From Sulfitobacter sediminilitoris (lineage in GTDB: Bacteria; Pseudomonadota; Alphaproteobacteria; Rhodobacterales; Rhodobacteraceae), in NCBI RefSeq assembly GCF_010667575.1, contig NZ_JAABNT010000012.1, positions 62,001 through 126,000 on the forward strand: 64,000 bases of DNA, in the 5' to 3' direction. Positions 53,660-64,000 of the stretch are shown here, in pieces (the stretch's first letter is position 1; each line of letters begins with the position of its first letter). The notes beneath the pieces are model-generated. The model was not told where the DNA came from. It made no database searches and was given only the letters and a program-made list of their open reading frames with translations. The translations under genes and the position numbers were made by a program.

Positions 53660-54304
53660 TTACTCCGCCGCGATTGCGTCTGATTGGGGTGAGATGCGCG
53701 TGACTTGTGGCTCTGACACGCGGGTTTCTGCTGCTTCGGCAAAGATCGCGGCGACGCGTGCCGCATCGGGGATCGCGCGGAAGGCTGGTTGTGTCTTGGC
53801 AAAGCGCCAGGGGCGCGTGTGGGGCCATGTCATCAAGTAGCTCAGCCGCGTGTCGCCCATCAGATCAAAGGCGATGGTGCCCATGCCGGATTTGCGGACC
53901 ATCAGTTCGGCATTCCTGATCTGCACGTAAGGCAGGTTCAGCGTCATCGTCAGCGCGGCCCCAATCCGCATGGCCACGCGTTTGTTGGTCAGCGTATAGA
54001 CCGTGCTACGCGCCTGTACGATGGCCAGGACATAGAGAATGGTTCCAGCAAGTGCCCCGGCGATGAGGAACGGCACACCGTGCCCCATCGCTTCTATCAG
54101 GGGCACAGCGGTGGAGGATATCCCCACCCGCCAGATGCACAGGACGACAAAGTATCCCAGCACCCAGTTCAATTTCCACGCGTCTTTCGCCAAACGGAGG
54201 CTGTTTGGCCGACCTTGCCAAAGGATGTGTTCCCCTTCGGGGAGCGCTTCGGGCAGGCCGTGGACGGGCTCGAATTTGAAGTCATCGTGGTGCATGGCAG
54301 TCAT
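53660..54304 (-). CDS. puhB: PuhB photosynthetic complex assembly protein
   Basis: 214 residues, the known size of PuhB. It starts MTAMHHDDFKFEPVHGLPEALPEGE with GEHILWQGRP, a bPH-like feature, and has about three membrane segments. It assists reaction centre assembly. A second ATG three codons in is equally possible. 51 bases after puhA. Confidence 0.92.
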   Translation of the reverse strand: MTAMHHDDFKFEPVHGLPEALPEGEHILWQGRPNSLRLAKDAWKLNWVLGYFVVLCIWRVGISSTAVPLIEAMGHGVPFLIAGALAGTILYVLAIVQARSTVYTLTNKRVAMRIGAALTMTLNLPYVQIRNAELMVRKSGMGTIAFDLMGDTRLSYLMTWPHTRPWRFAKTQPAFRAIPDAARVAAIFAEAAETRVSEPQVTRISPQSDAIAAE

Positions 54305-54355
54305 CCCTCATCGTGATACCGGGCCCCTGGCTGAAGGGCCCGGATGCAATGTTGA

Positions 54356-55129
54356 TTAGATTACGGGTTCTTCCCGCCGCGGATCGGCGTACATGGTGCC
54401 ACCGCCGAAGTAGGCCATGATCTTTTCCTCTTCGAGGAGAGTGATCTCGGCATCGCCCTTGATTGTCGGAATGCCCGAAACGTTGCCTTCATAAAGCGAT
54501 CGGATCACAACACGGTCCGACTTGATGCGGGCAAAGTTCATGGGGATCATTCGCGTCTGGCCATCGCCTTCGGGGTTCACGTCCATGACAAGGTAGCGGA
54601 CCAGCTGTTCAGGCACGTCCACCCACATGTCAGTGATGCGGCCCACGACTTCACCGTCGCCTGTCACAACGGGCTTGCCGCGCGGGTCGGTGCCTGCGGA
54701 GACTTTGAAGTCCTCCAGCTTGGACATCGGCTGAATCTTGGCGTGGCCGTGTGCGTCAAGCTCTGGCACATCGCGGCGCGGTGCCCATGAGGCCGGACCG
54801 ACACCGTCCATCATCGGGTTGCCGGTCGGCACATAGGGGCTGCCGGCGGCCTTGGAGGTGCGCTGCAATGCAAGAACCGGGCGGTCAGGGTTCTGGCCCG
54901 ATGGCACCGTCACTTCACCACGGCCGTGCGGCAGGATGAACGTTTTGTCCTTTGGAACCGGGAAAAGGCCCTGGTTCGGAGAGATGGCGCCATCGTCTGT
55001 TTCCAGCGGGTAGCCTTCGCGCATGTTTTCGGTTTGCAGGTAATAGACCAGCCCTGCGAAGAAGATCCAGAAGAGCCATATTGCGGCGCTTGCCAGATCG
55101 AAGTTTCCAAAGAATTCCGTGCCAACCAT
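54356..55129 (-). CDS. puhA: Photosynthetic reaction centre H subunit
   Basis: 257 residues from the ATG at 55129. One N-terminal membrane helix (LASAAIWLFWIFFAGLVYYL), then a cytoplasmic PRC-barrel domain (GKPVVTGDGEVVGRITDMWVD). It caps the L-M core and guides protons to QB. The in-frame upstream Met lies in the lhaA-puhA gap without a better ribosome site. Confidence 0.96.
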   Translation of the reverse strand: MVGTEFFGNFDLASAAIWLFWIFFAGLVYYLQTENMREGYPLETDDGAISPNQGLFPVPKDKTFILPHGRGEVTVPSGQNPDRPVLALQRTSKAAGSPYVPTGNPMMDGVGPASWAPRRDVPELDAHGHAKIQPMSKLEDFKVSAGTDPRGKPVVTGDGEVVGRITDMWVDVPEQLVRYLVMDVNPEGDGQTRMIPMNFARIKSDRVVIRSLYEGNVSGIPTIKGDAEITLLEEEKIMAYFGGGTMYADPRREEPVI

Positions 55130-55188
55130 TGTATTAAGCCTCCGTGGTTTGCGTCGTCGCACCAAAGGTGCGCTTCAGTTCGAGTGTT

Positions 55189-56616
55189 TCATGTTGGGAA
55201 ATCCGCAAGCCCGATGGGTTGGGCCGTGGTTTCGGTGAGCGGGCGCGCGCGGACCAAAGGCCCAAGCGCGATGAGTGTTGCAAAAAGCAGGCCAATCTCC
55301 AGGTGGTAGACGACCGAGTAGCCAGTGGTGGCCGATTGCAGCGCATCGCCTAATGACCCGTTCAGGGCGGCGGCGTTGATCACGTCGCGCAAGGCACCGC
55401 CCATGAAGATCGACACGCCTGCGGCAGTGGCCTGTGCAGCCCCCCATGCGCCAAGGGCAAGACCCTTGCCAGCGGTCCCATGGGTATCCAGCGCCATGGC
55501 TGAAGTAAGGGTGGAGACTGCGAAGAGCCCGCCGCCGATGCCGATGCCGAAGGCACCTGAGAAGAACAGCACGCTGCTGTTGATCGGGGCGGCAAAGATA
55601 ACGGCGCAGAAGGCGATGAGGCCCATCAGGATGCCGCGCGCGGCCATGCGGTGGGGGTTGATCGCCTGCTTGAGCCATTTCGCGGCAAGGCCGAAGCCAA
55701 TAAGCGCACCCAGCGCCCACATCGCGGTTAACAGCGTGGTGGCCGAAACCGAAAGGCCCAGAATCTCGCCGCCGTAAGGTTCCAGCAGCACGTCCTGCAT
55801 GTTGAAGGCAAGCGTGCCAAGGAAGACGACGATCAGAAGGCGCGTCGCTTCGGTGTCCTTGGTCAGATCGGCCCATGCGTCACGGAACAGCGGGCGCGGG
55901 GCCTCGCGCTGTTCGCGGGTCATGGGGGCGACCTTTTCCTGTTTCCAAAGGGCAATGATGTTGAGAAGGAGGGTGACAACAGCGGCGCCCTGTACGACTT
56001 GGACAAGACGTAAGGCGCTGAAATCACGAAGTAATGTTCCGATCAAGACGGCAGACAGGCCCATGCCAATCAGGAACATCACGTAAAGCAGCGCCACGAC
56101 CTGGGGCCGGGTTTCGTCTGTTGCGCGGTCGGCGGCCAGTGCCAGACCGGCGGTCTGGGTCATGTGCATGCCAAGGCCAGTGAGCAGGAAGGCAAGTGCT
56201 GCGCCAACCTCGCCTGCCCATTCGGGGCCAGCGACCTGATCACCCGACAGGACCAGCAGGCCCATGGGCATGATGGCAAGGCCCCCGAACTGCCAAAGGG
56301 AGCCGAACCAGAGATAGGGGATACGCTTCCACCCGATGGCGGAACGGTGCGTGTCAGAGCGGAAGCCCAGCAGCGCGCGGAAGGGGGCGACGAGAACTGG
56401 AATGGCGATCATGATCGCAACGATCCACGCCATGACGCCCAGTTCCACGATCATCACGCGGTTGAGGGTGCCCAAGAGCATCACCGAGGCCATGCCGACG
56501 CTGATCTGGAAGAGAGAGAGGCGCAAAAGCTGTGCCAGAGGCAGCTGGTCCGACACCGCGTCCGAGAAGGGGAGCATCCGAAGGCTTGCGTTTTTGACGA
56601 CACTGCGCGGGATCAT
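55189..56616 (-). CDS. lhaA: LhaA (PucC-family) LH1 assembly protein
   Basis: 475 residues with ~12 membrane segments. The family motif LLGTLNRVMIVELGVMAWIVA and RALLGFRSDTHRSAIGWKRIPY are clear. LhaA supports LH1 assembly. The ATG overlaps the bchM stop (ATGA), and the gene sits 59 bases upstream of puhA, as in Rhodobacter. Paralogue of the 17.4-kb gene. Confidence 0.93.
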   Translation of the reverse strand: MIPRSVVKNASLRMLPFSDAVSDQLPLAQLLRLSLFQISVGMASVMLLGTLNRVMIVELGVMAWIVAIMIAIPVLVAPFRALLGFRSDTHRSAIGWKRIPYLWFGSLWQFGGLAIMPMGLLVLSGDQVAGPEWAGEVGAALAFLLTGLGMHMTQTAGLALAADRATDETRPQVVALLYVMFLIGMGLSAVLIGTLLRDFSALRLVQVVQGAAVVTLLLNIIALWKQEKVAPMTREQREAPRPLFRDAWADLTKDTEATRLLIVVFLGTLAFNMQDVLLEPYGGEILGLSVSATTLLTAMWALGALIGFGLAAKWLKQAINPHRMAARGILMGLIAFCAVIFAAPINSSVLFFSGAFGIGIGGGLFAVSTLTSAMALDTHGTAGKGLALGAWGAAQATAAGVSIFMGGALRDVINAAALNGSLGDALQSATTGYSVVYHLEIGLLFATLIALGPLVRARPLTETTAQPIGLADFPT

Positions 56617-57281
56617 GGGCGATACTCCAACGCGTTGGAGATGTAGAAGCCCGACGTCACACGTTCGACATCGCGCAACCGGCCTTTACCAAGCGCGTTG
56701 GCAAGGCGTGCGGGGCTGTGGGGCACCATCGTGGGCGAGCGGTCGGACCGTGGAAACAGCTTGCCCATGCGCCACATCGCCATCAGCAGGGGGGTGCGGG
56801 GCGCGACGGTGAAAACCATGTTTTCGCGCAGACGCGGCGCCAGCCCTTCGAGGATTTGTGCAATGTCGGTCGCTGTATAATAGATCATGCTGTCCATCGC
56901 GACGATGTGGTCGAATTGGCCCAACTTGGGGTTCAGCATGTCACCGGCGCGGAAAGTGAGCCGGTGATGCAGATCGTTCGGTGTCCGTTTGCGCGCGATG
57001 TCTACAAGTTGGGGAGAGATATCGACGCCGACCACATCAGCACCCCGTGCGGCAAGTTCAAAGGCCAGCGCGCCGGTGCCGCATCCGGCATCCAGTATCC
57101 GCTTGCCCGCAAGATTTTTGGGAAGCTGGGCGAGGATCAGATCGCGCATCTGGTCGCGTCCCGCCCGCACGGTCGCGCGAATGCCGGAAACGGGCGCGTC
57201 CGATGTCAGACGCTCCCATGTCCGGGTCGCGGTGCGGTCGAAATAGGTCTCGACCCGGTTTCTTGTGGCCTCATAGGTCAA
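56613..57281 (-). CDS. bchM: Mg-protoporphyrin IX methyltransferase
   Basis: 222 residues, SAM-dependent: KRILDAGCGTGALAFELAARGADVVGVDIS is motif I-II. The frame has TTG at its N-terminus (TYEATRNRVETYFDRT follows); TTG at 57281 directly abuts the bchL stop (TAA-TTG) with no gap. It methylates the ring C propionate. Followed by lhaA with an overlap. Confidence 0.94.
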   Translation of the reverse strand: MTYEATRNRVETYFDRTATRTWERLTSDAPVSGIRATVRAGRDQMRDLILAQLPKNLAGKRILDAGCGTGALAFELAARGADVVGVDISPQLVDIARKRTPNDLHHRLTFRAGDMLNPKLGQFDHIVAMDSMIYYTATDIAQILEGLAPRLRENMVFTVAPRTPLLMAMWRMGKLFPRSDRSPTMVPHSPARLANALGKGRLRDVERVTSGFYISNALEYRP

Positions 57282-58193
<912 letters not shown>

Positions 58194-58200
58194 TCAGGGG

Positions 58201-61200
58201 TCATTCGGCTGCAATGCCCTCTAATTGATCTTCGATTGCGTCCGCTGCCGATTGCAGCGCCGCCAGTGTCGCGTCGTCAGGTTGCCAGTAGTCGCGGTCC
58301 GAGGCTTCGAGTAGGCGGTTGGCCATGCGCATCGACGCCTGTGGGTTCAGATCAGCAAGGCGCTGGCGCATTTCGTCGTCCAGCACGAAGGTCTCGGAGA
58401 GTTCCTGATAGACCCATGGTTCGACCTTGCCCGTGGTGGCGGACCAGCCGACGGTATTGGTGATATGCGCCTCGATCTGGCGTACGCCTTCGTGACCGTG
58501 CTTTAGCAGAGGTTCGTAGAATTTCGGGTTCAGGCTGCGCGCGCGCGTCTCAAGTGCGACCTGATCCTGCAGCGTGCGCACGGTGGCGGCCCCCCGCGTC
58601 TGGTCACCGATGTAGACGGGTGTTGTATCGTTGCCCTTGGCGCGTTTCACGGCACTGGCGATGCCGCCCAGCGTGTCGAAATAGTGGTCAACTGTGGTGA
58701 CACCCAGTTCAACGGATTCGAGGTTCTGATAGGCCAGATCGACGTTCTTCAGCGTGTCTTGCAGCAGCGCGGATTGCTGGCTGGCCTCACCATCAGTGCC
58801 GTAGGCGAAAGATTTACGCGCTTCGTACGCATCGGCAAGATCCGCGTCATCGTCGAAAGCGGAGCTGTCCACGAGTTGGTTGACGTTGGAGCCATAGGCG
58901 CCTTCGGCGTTGGAAAAGACGCGGAGCGCGGCGGTTTTCAGGTCACAATCATTGGTGGCCATGAAGGCGTGCGCATGCTGGCGGATGGGGTTGAGGGCAT
59001 CAGGCTCGTCTGCGGCGGCGCATTGGTAGGCGGCGTCGGCCAGCAGCTTGGTCTGCAAGGGCAGCAGGTCGCGGAAGATGCCAGACAGCGTCATCACCAC
59101 GTCGACACGGGCGCGGCCCAGCGTTTCGAGGGGGATGAGGTCCGCGCCGCAGAGCCGACCATGCGTGTCGAAGCGGGGGGTTGCACCCATGAGGGCAAGG
59201 GCCTGCGCGATGGGGCCGCCGGATGATTTGATGTTGTCGCTGCCCCAAAGGACAAGGGCGACGGTGCGGGGCAGGGTTTTGTGCGTGTCGATCAGCGCCT
59301 GCGCCTGCGCGGCACCGTCCTGCATGGCAAAGGCGGTGGGCATGCGGAAGGGATCGAAAGCGTGGATGTTGCGGCCCGTGGGCAGGATCTCGGGCGCGCG
59401 GATCACGTCGCCACCGGGGACGGGCGCGATGAATTGAGCGTTCAGCGCGCGCATGAGGGCGGGTAGCTCGTGGTCTTGTCTGAGGGTTTCGAGGGTTGCC
59501 GCGCGGTCTTCTTCGCTGCCAAAGCTCATCAGGTTGGTCAGGTTTGTGCGCTGGTCATCCGTCAGAGGCTTGCCGACAATGTGCAGGCCGTCAGGGATCA
59601 GCGCGTCTTCGGTTTCCAGCAGCTGTAGCCAGAGCGTGTCGGGGTCAGCGCCCTGAAGGTTCACAGTCTCAGCTTGGGCGGTAATCAGGCCAACCAAATC
59701 GCTGCGGGCCGGATCATCCATTGGCAACGCGCGCCAGCGGGTCAGCGTGTCCTTGAGATCGGCAAGCCCGCGATAGAGACCGGCGGCTTGCAGCGGCGGT
59801 GTCAGATGCGTGATCGTCACGGCGTTGCTGCGGCGCTTGGCCAGCGTCGCCTCGGACGGGTTGTTGGCGGCATAAAGGTAGACGTTGGGCAGGTTGCCCA
59901 TCAGCCGCTCGGGCCAGTCAGAACCGCCAAGGCCGTTCTGCTTGCCTGGCATGAACTCCAGCGCGCCGTGCATACCGAAGTGCAGCACTGCGTCAGCCCC
60001 GAAATCGTGTTTCAGGTATTGGTAGAAGGCGCTGAAGGCGTGTGTCGGGGCAAAGCCACGCTCGAAGAGCAGGCGCATCGGGTCACCTTCGTAGCCGAAA
60101 CCCGGCTGGACACCGACGAACACCTTGCCGAACTGCGCGCCAAGGATGAAAACCTCGCGCCCGTTCGATTGCACCTTGCCGGGGGCGGGGCCCCATGTGG
60201 CCTCGATCTCGTCCAACCATGGCGTGCGGGCGACGATCTGGTCTGCGGACACAGTGGCCGCGATGTTGGCCTCTTGTCCGTAGGTCTTGGCGTTGCCGTC
60301 AAGAACCTGTTGGCGCAGCACATCGACGCTGGCTGGAGGTTCAACCTCGTAACCTTCGGCTTTGAGCCGGTTCAACGTATTGAAAAGGCTTTCGAAAACC
60401 GAAAGATAGGCGGCAGTTCCGACCGCGCCTGCATTTGGCGGGAAGCCAAAGAGAACGATAGCGAGGTTTTTCTCTGCATTCGATTTCCGGCGCAGGGTGG
60501 CAAGGTGGTGCGCCTTTTCGGCCAGCGCGTCGATACGTTCAAGGCAGGGGGCCATCGCTTTGACATCACCCCGTGCAGGGCAGGCGTGCGCACAACCGTT
60601 GCAACCGTCATGGCCGTGCCGCCCGGCAAAAACTGTCGGGTTCGTGGCACCGTCGATTTCGGGCAGGGCGATCAGCATGGTTGCTTCGACGGGGCTGAGC
60701 CCCTGTTCGCCCTGCGCCCATTGTTGCAGCGTCTGGAATTCCAGCGGTTGCGCGGCGAGATATGGAACGTCAAGCGTACTAAGCGCTTCGACGGCGGCGT
60801 CGCTGTCGTTGTAGGCCGGGCCGCCGACGAGGGAAAAGCCAGTGAGCGAAACCAACGCGTCCACATCGCCAAAATAGGCGTCCATCGCGGGGCGACCGTC
60901 AAGCCCACCAGCGAAGGCGGGGATGACGTTAAGGCCGCGTGCCTCGAACGTGCGAATGACGTGGGCGTAGTGGGCCGTGTCGCCAGCAAGGATGTAGCTG
61001 CGCAGCATGAGAAGACCGATGGTGGGACCGTCGCCGCGATGGGGCAGGTCCGCGATATCGGTTATGATGTGATGATCCGGCAGATCGGGGTGGTAGAGGC
61101 CGACATCGGGGTAGTCGATGGGCAGCGCCGCCTGTGTGCCGCGCCAGTCGGGGCGCGAGGTGTAGCGTGAGATCAAGAAGCGCACGAGGCTTTCAATGTT

Positions 61201-61728
61201 GTCGTCCGACCCGCCCAGCCAGTATTGCATCGCCAAAAACCATGCGCGCAGGTCCTGTGATTTTCCGGGGATCAGGCGCAGGATTTTGGGCAGGCGGCGC
61301 AGCATCTTGGTCATGTCGCGGGCGGATGAACCGGATTTGCTGGCGGGTTTGAGTTTTTTGAGCAAACCCATCAAGCCGGAGGCAGGCCGCGACATGTCCA
61401 GATCACCCATGCGGGTCAGTTGCACGATTTCCTGATCGGCAATGATGCCGACTATGGCGTCGCAGTGGTCGCGGCGGGCTTTGAGGTCCGGGAGGATGGC
61501 TTGGATGTGGTCTTCGAGGAAGATCACGGAAGAGACGATGATATCCGCGCGGGCGATATCGGCCTTGGCAGCTGCAAGGGCTGCGGGATCCTTGTCCCAT
61601 TCGGCGGCCGCGTGGATGATCAGGCGCAGGCCGTCAAAGTCCTGCGCCAGACGCGGGGCCACACGCGCGGCAGGGCCCGCCGCGTGGCGGTCCAACGTCA
61701 GAAGGACGACGTTGTAGGGCTTATGCAT
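58201..61728 (-). CDS. bchH: Magnesium chelatase subunit H
   Basis: 1175 residues from the ATG at 61728 (MHKPYNVVLLTLDRHA); longer in-frame starts lie inside bchB. CobN/BchH family, with long stretches such as FGMHGALEFMPGKQNGLGGS and VALVLWGSDNIKSSGGPIAQ. It binds protoporphyrin IX and is the catalytic subunit with BchID. Four bases after the bchB stop. Confidence 0.96.
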   Translation of the reverse strand: MHKPYNVVLLTLDRHAAGPAARVAPRLAQDFDGLRLIIHAAAEWDKDPAALAAAKADIARADIIVSSVIFLEDHIQAILPDLKARRDHCDAIVGIIADQEIVQLTRMGDLDMSRPASGLMGLLKKLKPASKSGSSARDMTKMLRRLPKILRLIPGKSQDLRAWFLAMQYWLGGSDDNIESLVRFLISRYTSRPDWRGTQAALPIDYPDVGLYHPDLPDHHIITDIADLPHRGDGPTIGLLMLRSYILAGDTAHYAHVIRTFEARGLNVIPAFAGGLDGRPAMDAYFGDVDALVSLTGFSLVGGPAYNDSDAAVEALSTLDVPYLAAQPLEFQTLQQWAQGEQGLSPVEATMLIALPEIDGATNPTVFAGRHGHDGCNGCAHACPARGDVKAMAPCLERIDALAEKAHHLATLRRKSNAEKNLAIVLFGFPPNAGAVGTAAYLSVFESLFNTLNRLKAEGYEVEPPASVDVLRQQVLDGNAKTYGQEANIAATVSADQIVARTPWLDEIEATWGPAPGKVQSNGREVFILGAQFGKVFVGVQPGFGYEGDPMRLLFERGFAPTHAFSAFYQYLKHDFGADAVLHFGMHGALEFMPGKQNGLGGSDWPERLMGNLPNVYLYAANNPSEATLAKRRSNAVTITHLTPPLQAAGLYRGLADLKDTLTRWRALPMDDPARSDLVGLITAQAETVNLQGADPDTLWLQLLETEDALIPDGLHIVGKPLTDDQRTNLTNLMSFGSEEDRAATLETLRQDHELPALMRALNAQFIAPVPGGDVIRAPEILPTGRNIHAFDPFRMPTAFAMQDGAAQAQALIDTHKTLPRTVALVLWGSDNIKSSGGPIAQALALMGATPRFDTHGRLCGADLIPLETLGRARVDVVMTLSGIFRDLLPLQTKLLADAAYQCAAADEPDALNPIRQHAHAFMATNDCDLKTAALRVFSNAEGAYGSNVNQLVDSSAFDDDADLADAYEARKSFAYGTDGEASQQSALLQDTLKNVDLAYQNLESVELGVTTVDHYFDTLGGIASAVKRAKGNDTTPVYIGDQTRGAATVRTLQDQVALETRARSLNPKFYEPLLKHGHEGVRQIEAHITNTVGWSATTGKVEPWVYQELSETFVLDDEMRQRLADLNPQASMRMANRLLEASDRDYWQPDDATLAALQSAADAIEDQLEGIAAE

Positions 61729-61732
61729 CACG

Positions 61733-64000
<2,268 letters not shown>

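Overview
The window comes from a pink, aerobic anoxygenic phototroph of the Rhodobacteraceae (Roseobacter group or a close relative). It holds most of a photosynthesis gene cluster (PGC) built around bacteriochlorophyll a, a type-2 reaction centre with LH1, and the spheroidene/spheroidenone carotenoid branch. The only visible oxidative cyclase is the oxygen-dependent acsF. Genes are dense, with many ATGA start/stop overlaps. I saw no rRNA, tRNA, CRISPR array, transposase or IS element.

Layout. 1-5.4 kb: a 5'-truncated secreted repeat protein (GLUG-like and MBG-like repeats), an exported caspase-family protein and a MarR regulator. 5.5-14.6 kb: a gentisate-type aromatic catabolism operon (+ strand), convergent with a thioesterase, a RidA protein and a complete Liv-type ABC importer (- strand). 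A near-identical 24-bp motif lies at both promoters. 14.7-35 kb: ppaA, cycA, bchG, a PucC-like carrier, bchP and idi, then on the - strand the superoperon crtEF-bchCXYZ-pufQBALMX-dxs, with crtDC divergent from crtE. 35-42.7 kb: tspO, crtB and crtI (-), then crtA-bchI-bchD-bchO (+). 42.7-46.3 kb: a plasmid-type module (parB, parA, four perfect 16-bp parS-like palindromes, a putative origin and a DnaA-like replicase) inside the PGC. 46.3-49.7 kb: hemE, hemC, a ParDE-type toxin-antitoxin pair and a GNAT acetyltransferase. 49.7-64 kb: hemA, puhE, acsF, a small unknown, puhC, puhB, puhA, lhaA, bchM, bchL, bchH, bchB and truncated bchN, all on the - strand.

How it works together. hemA, hemE and hemC feed tetrapyrrole synthesis. 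BchIDH(O), BchM, AcsF, BchLNB, BchXYZ, BchC, BchG and BchP make bacteriochlorophyll a. Dxs, Idi, CrtE, CrtB, CrtI, CrtC, CrtD, CrtF and CrtA make carotenoid. PufBALMX and PuhA form the core complex, with PuhB, PuhC, PuhE, LhaA and PufQ as assembly factors and cytochrome c2 as electron donor. TGT-N12-ACA sites (the PpsR/CrtJ consensus) lie at ppaA, cycA/bchG, bchC, crtE/crtD, crtI/crtA and hemE/hemC, which points to one redox/light regulon. ppsR, bchF and puc genes are not in the window.

The replication-partition module and the toxin-antitoxin pair strongly suggest that this PGC is extrachromosomal. I recall PGC plasmids with DnaA-like replicases in a few Roseobacters such as Roseobacter litoralis, so the principle is not new. 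The details here (parS positions, PufX rather than PufC, the operator network, a possible RNA switch before dxs) deserve checking.
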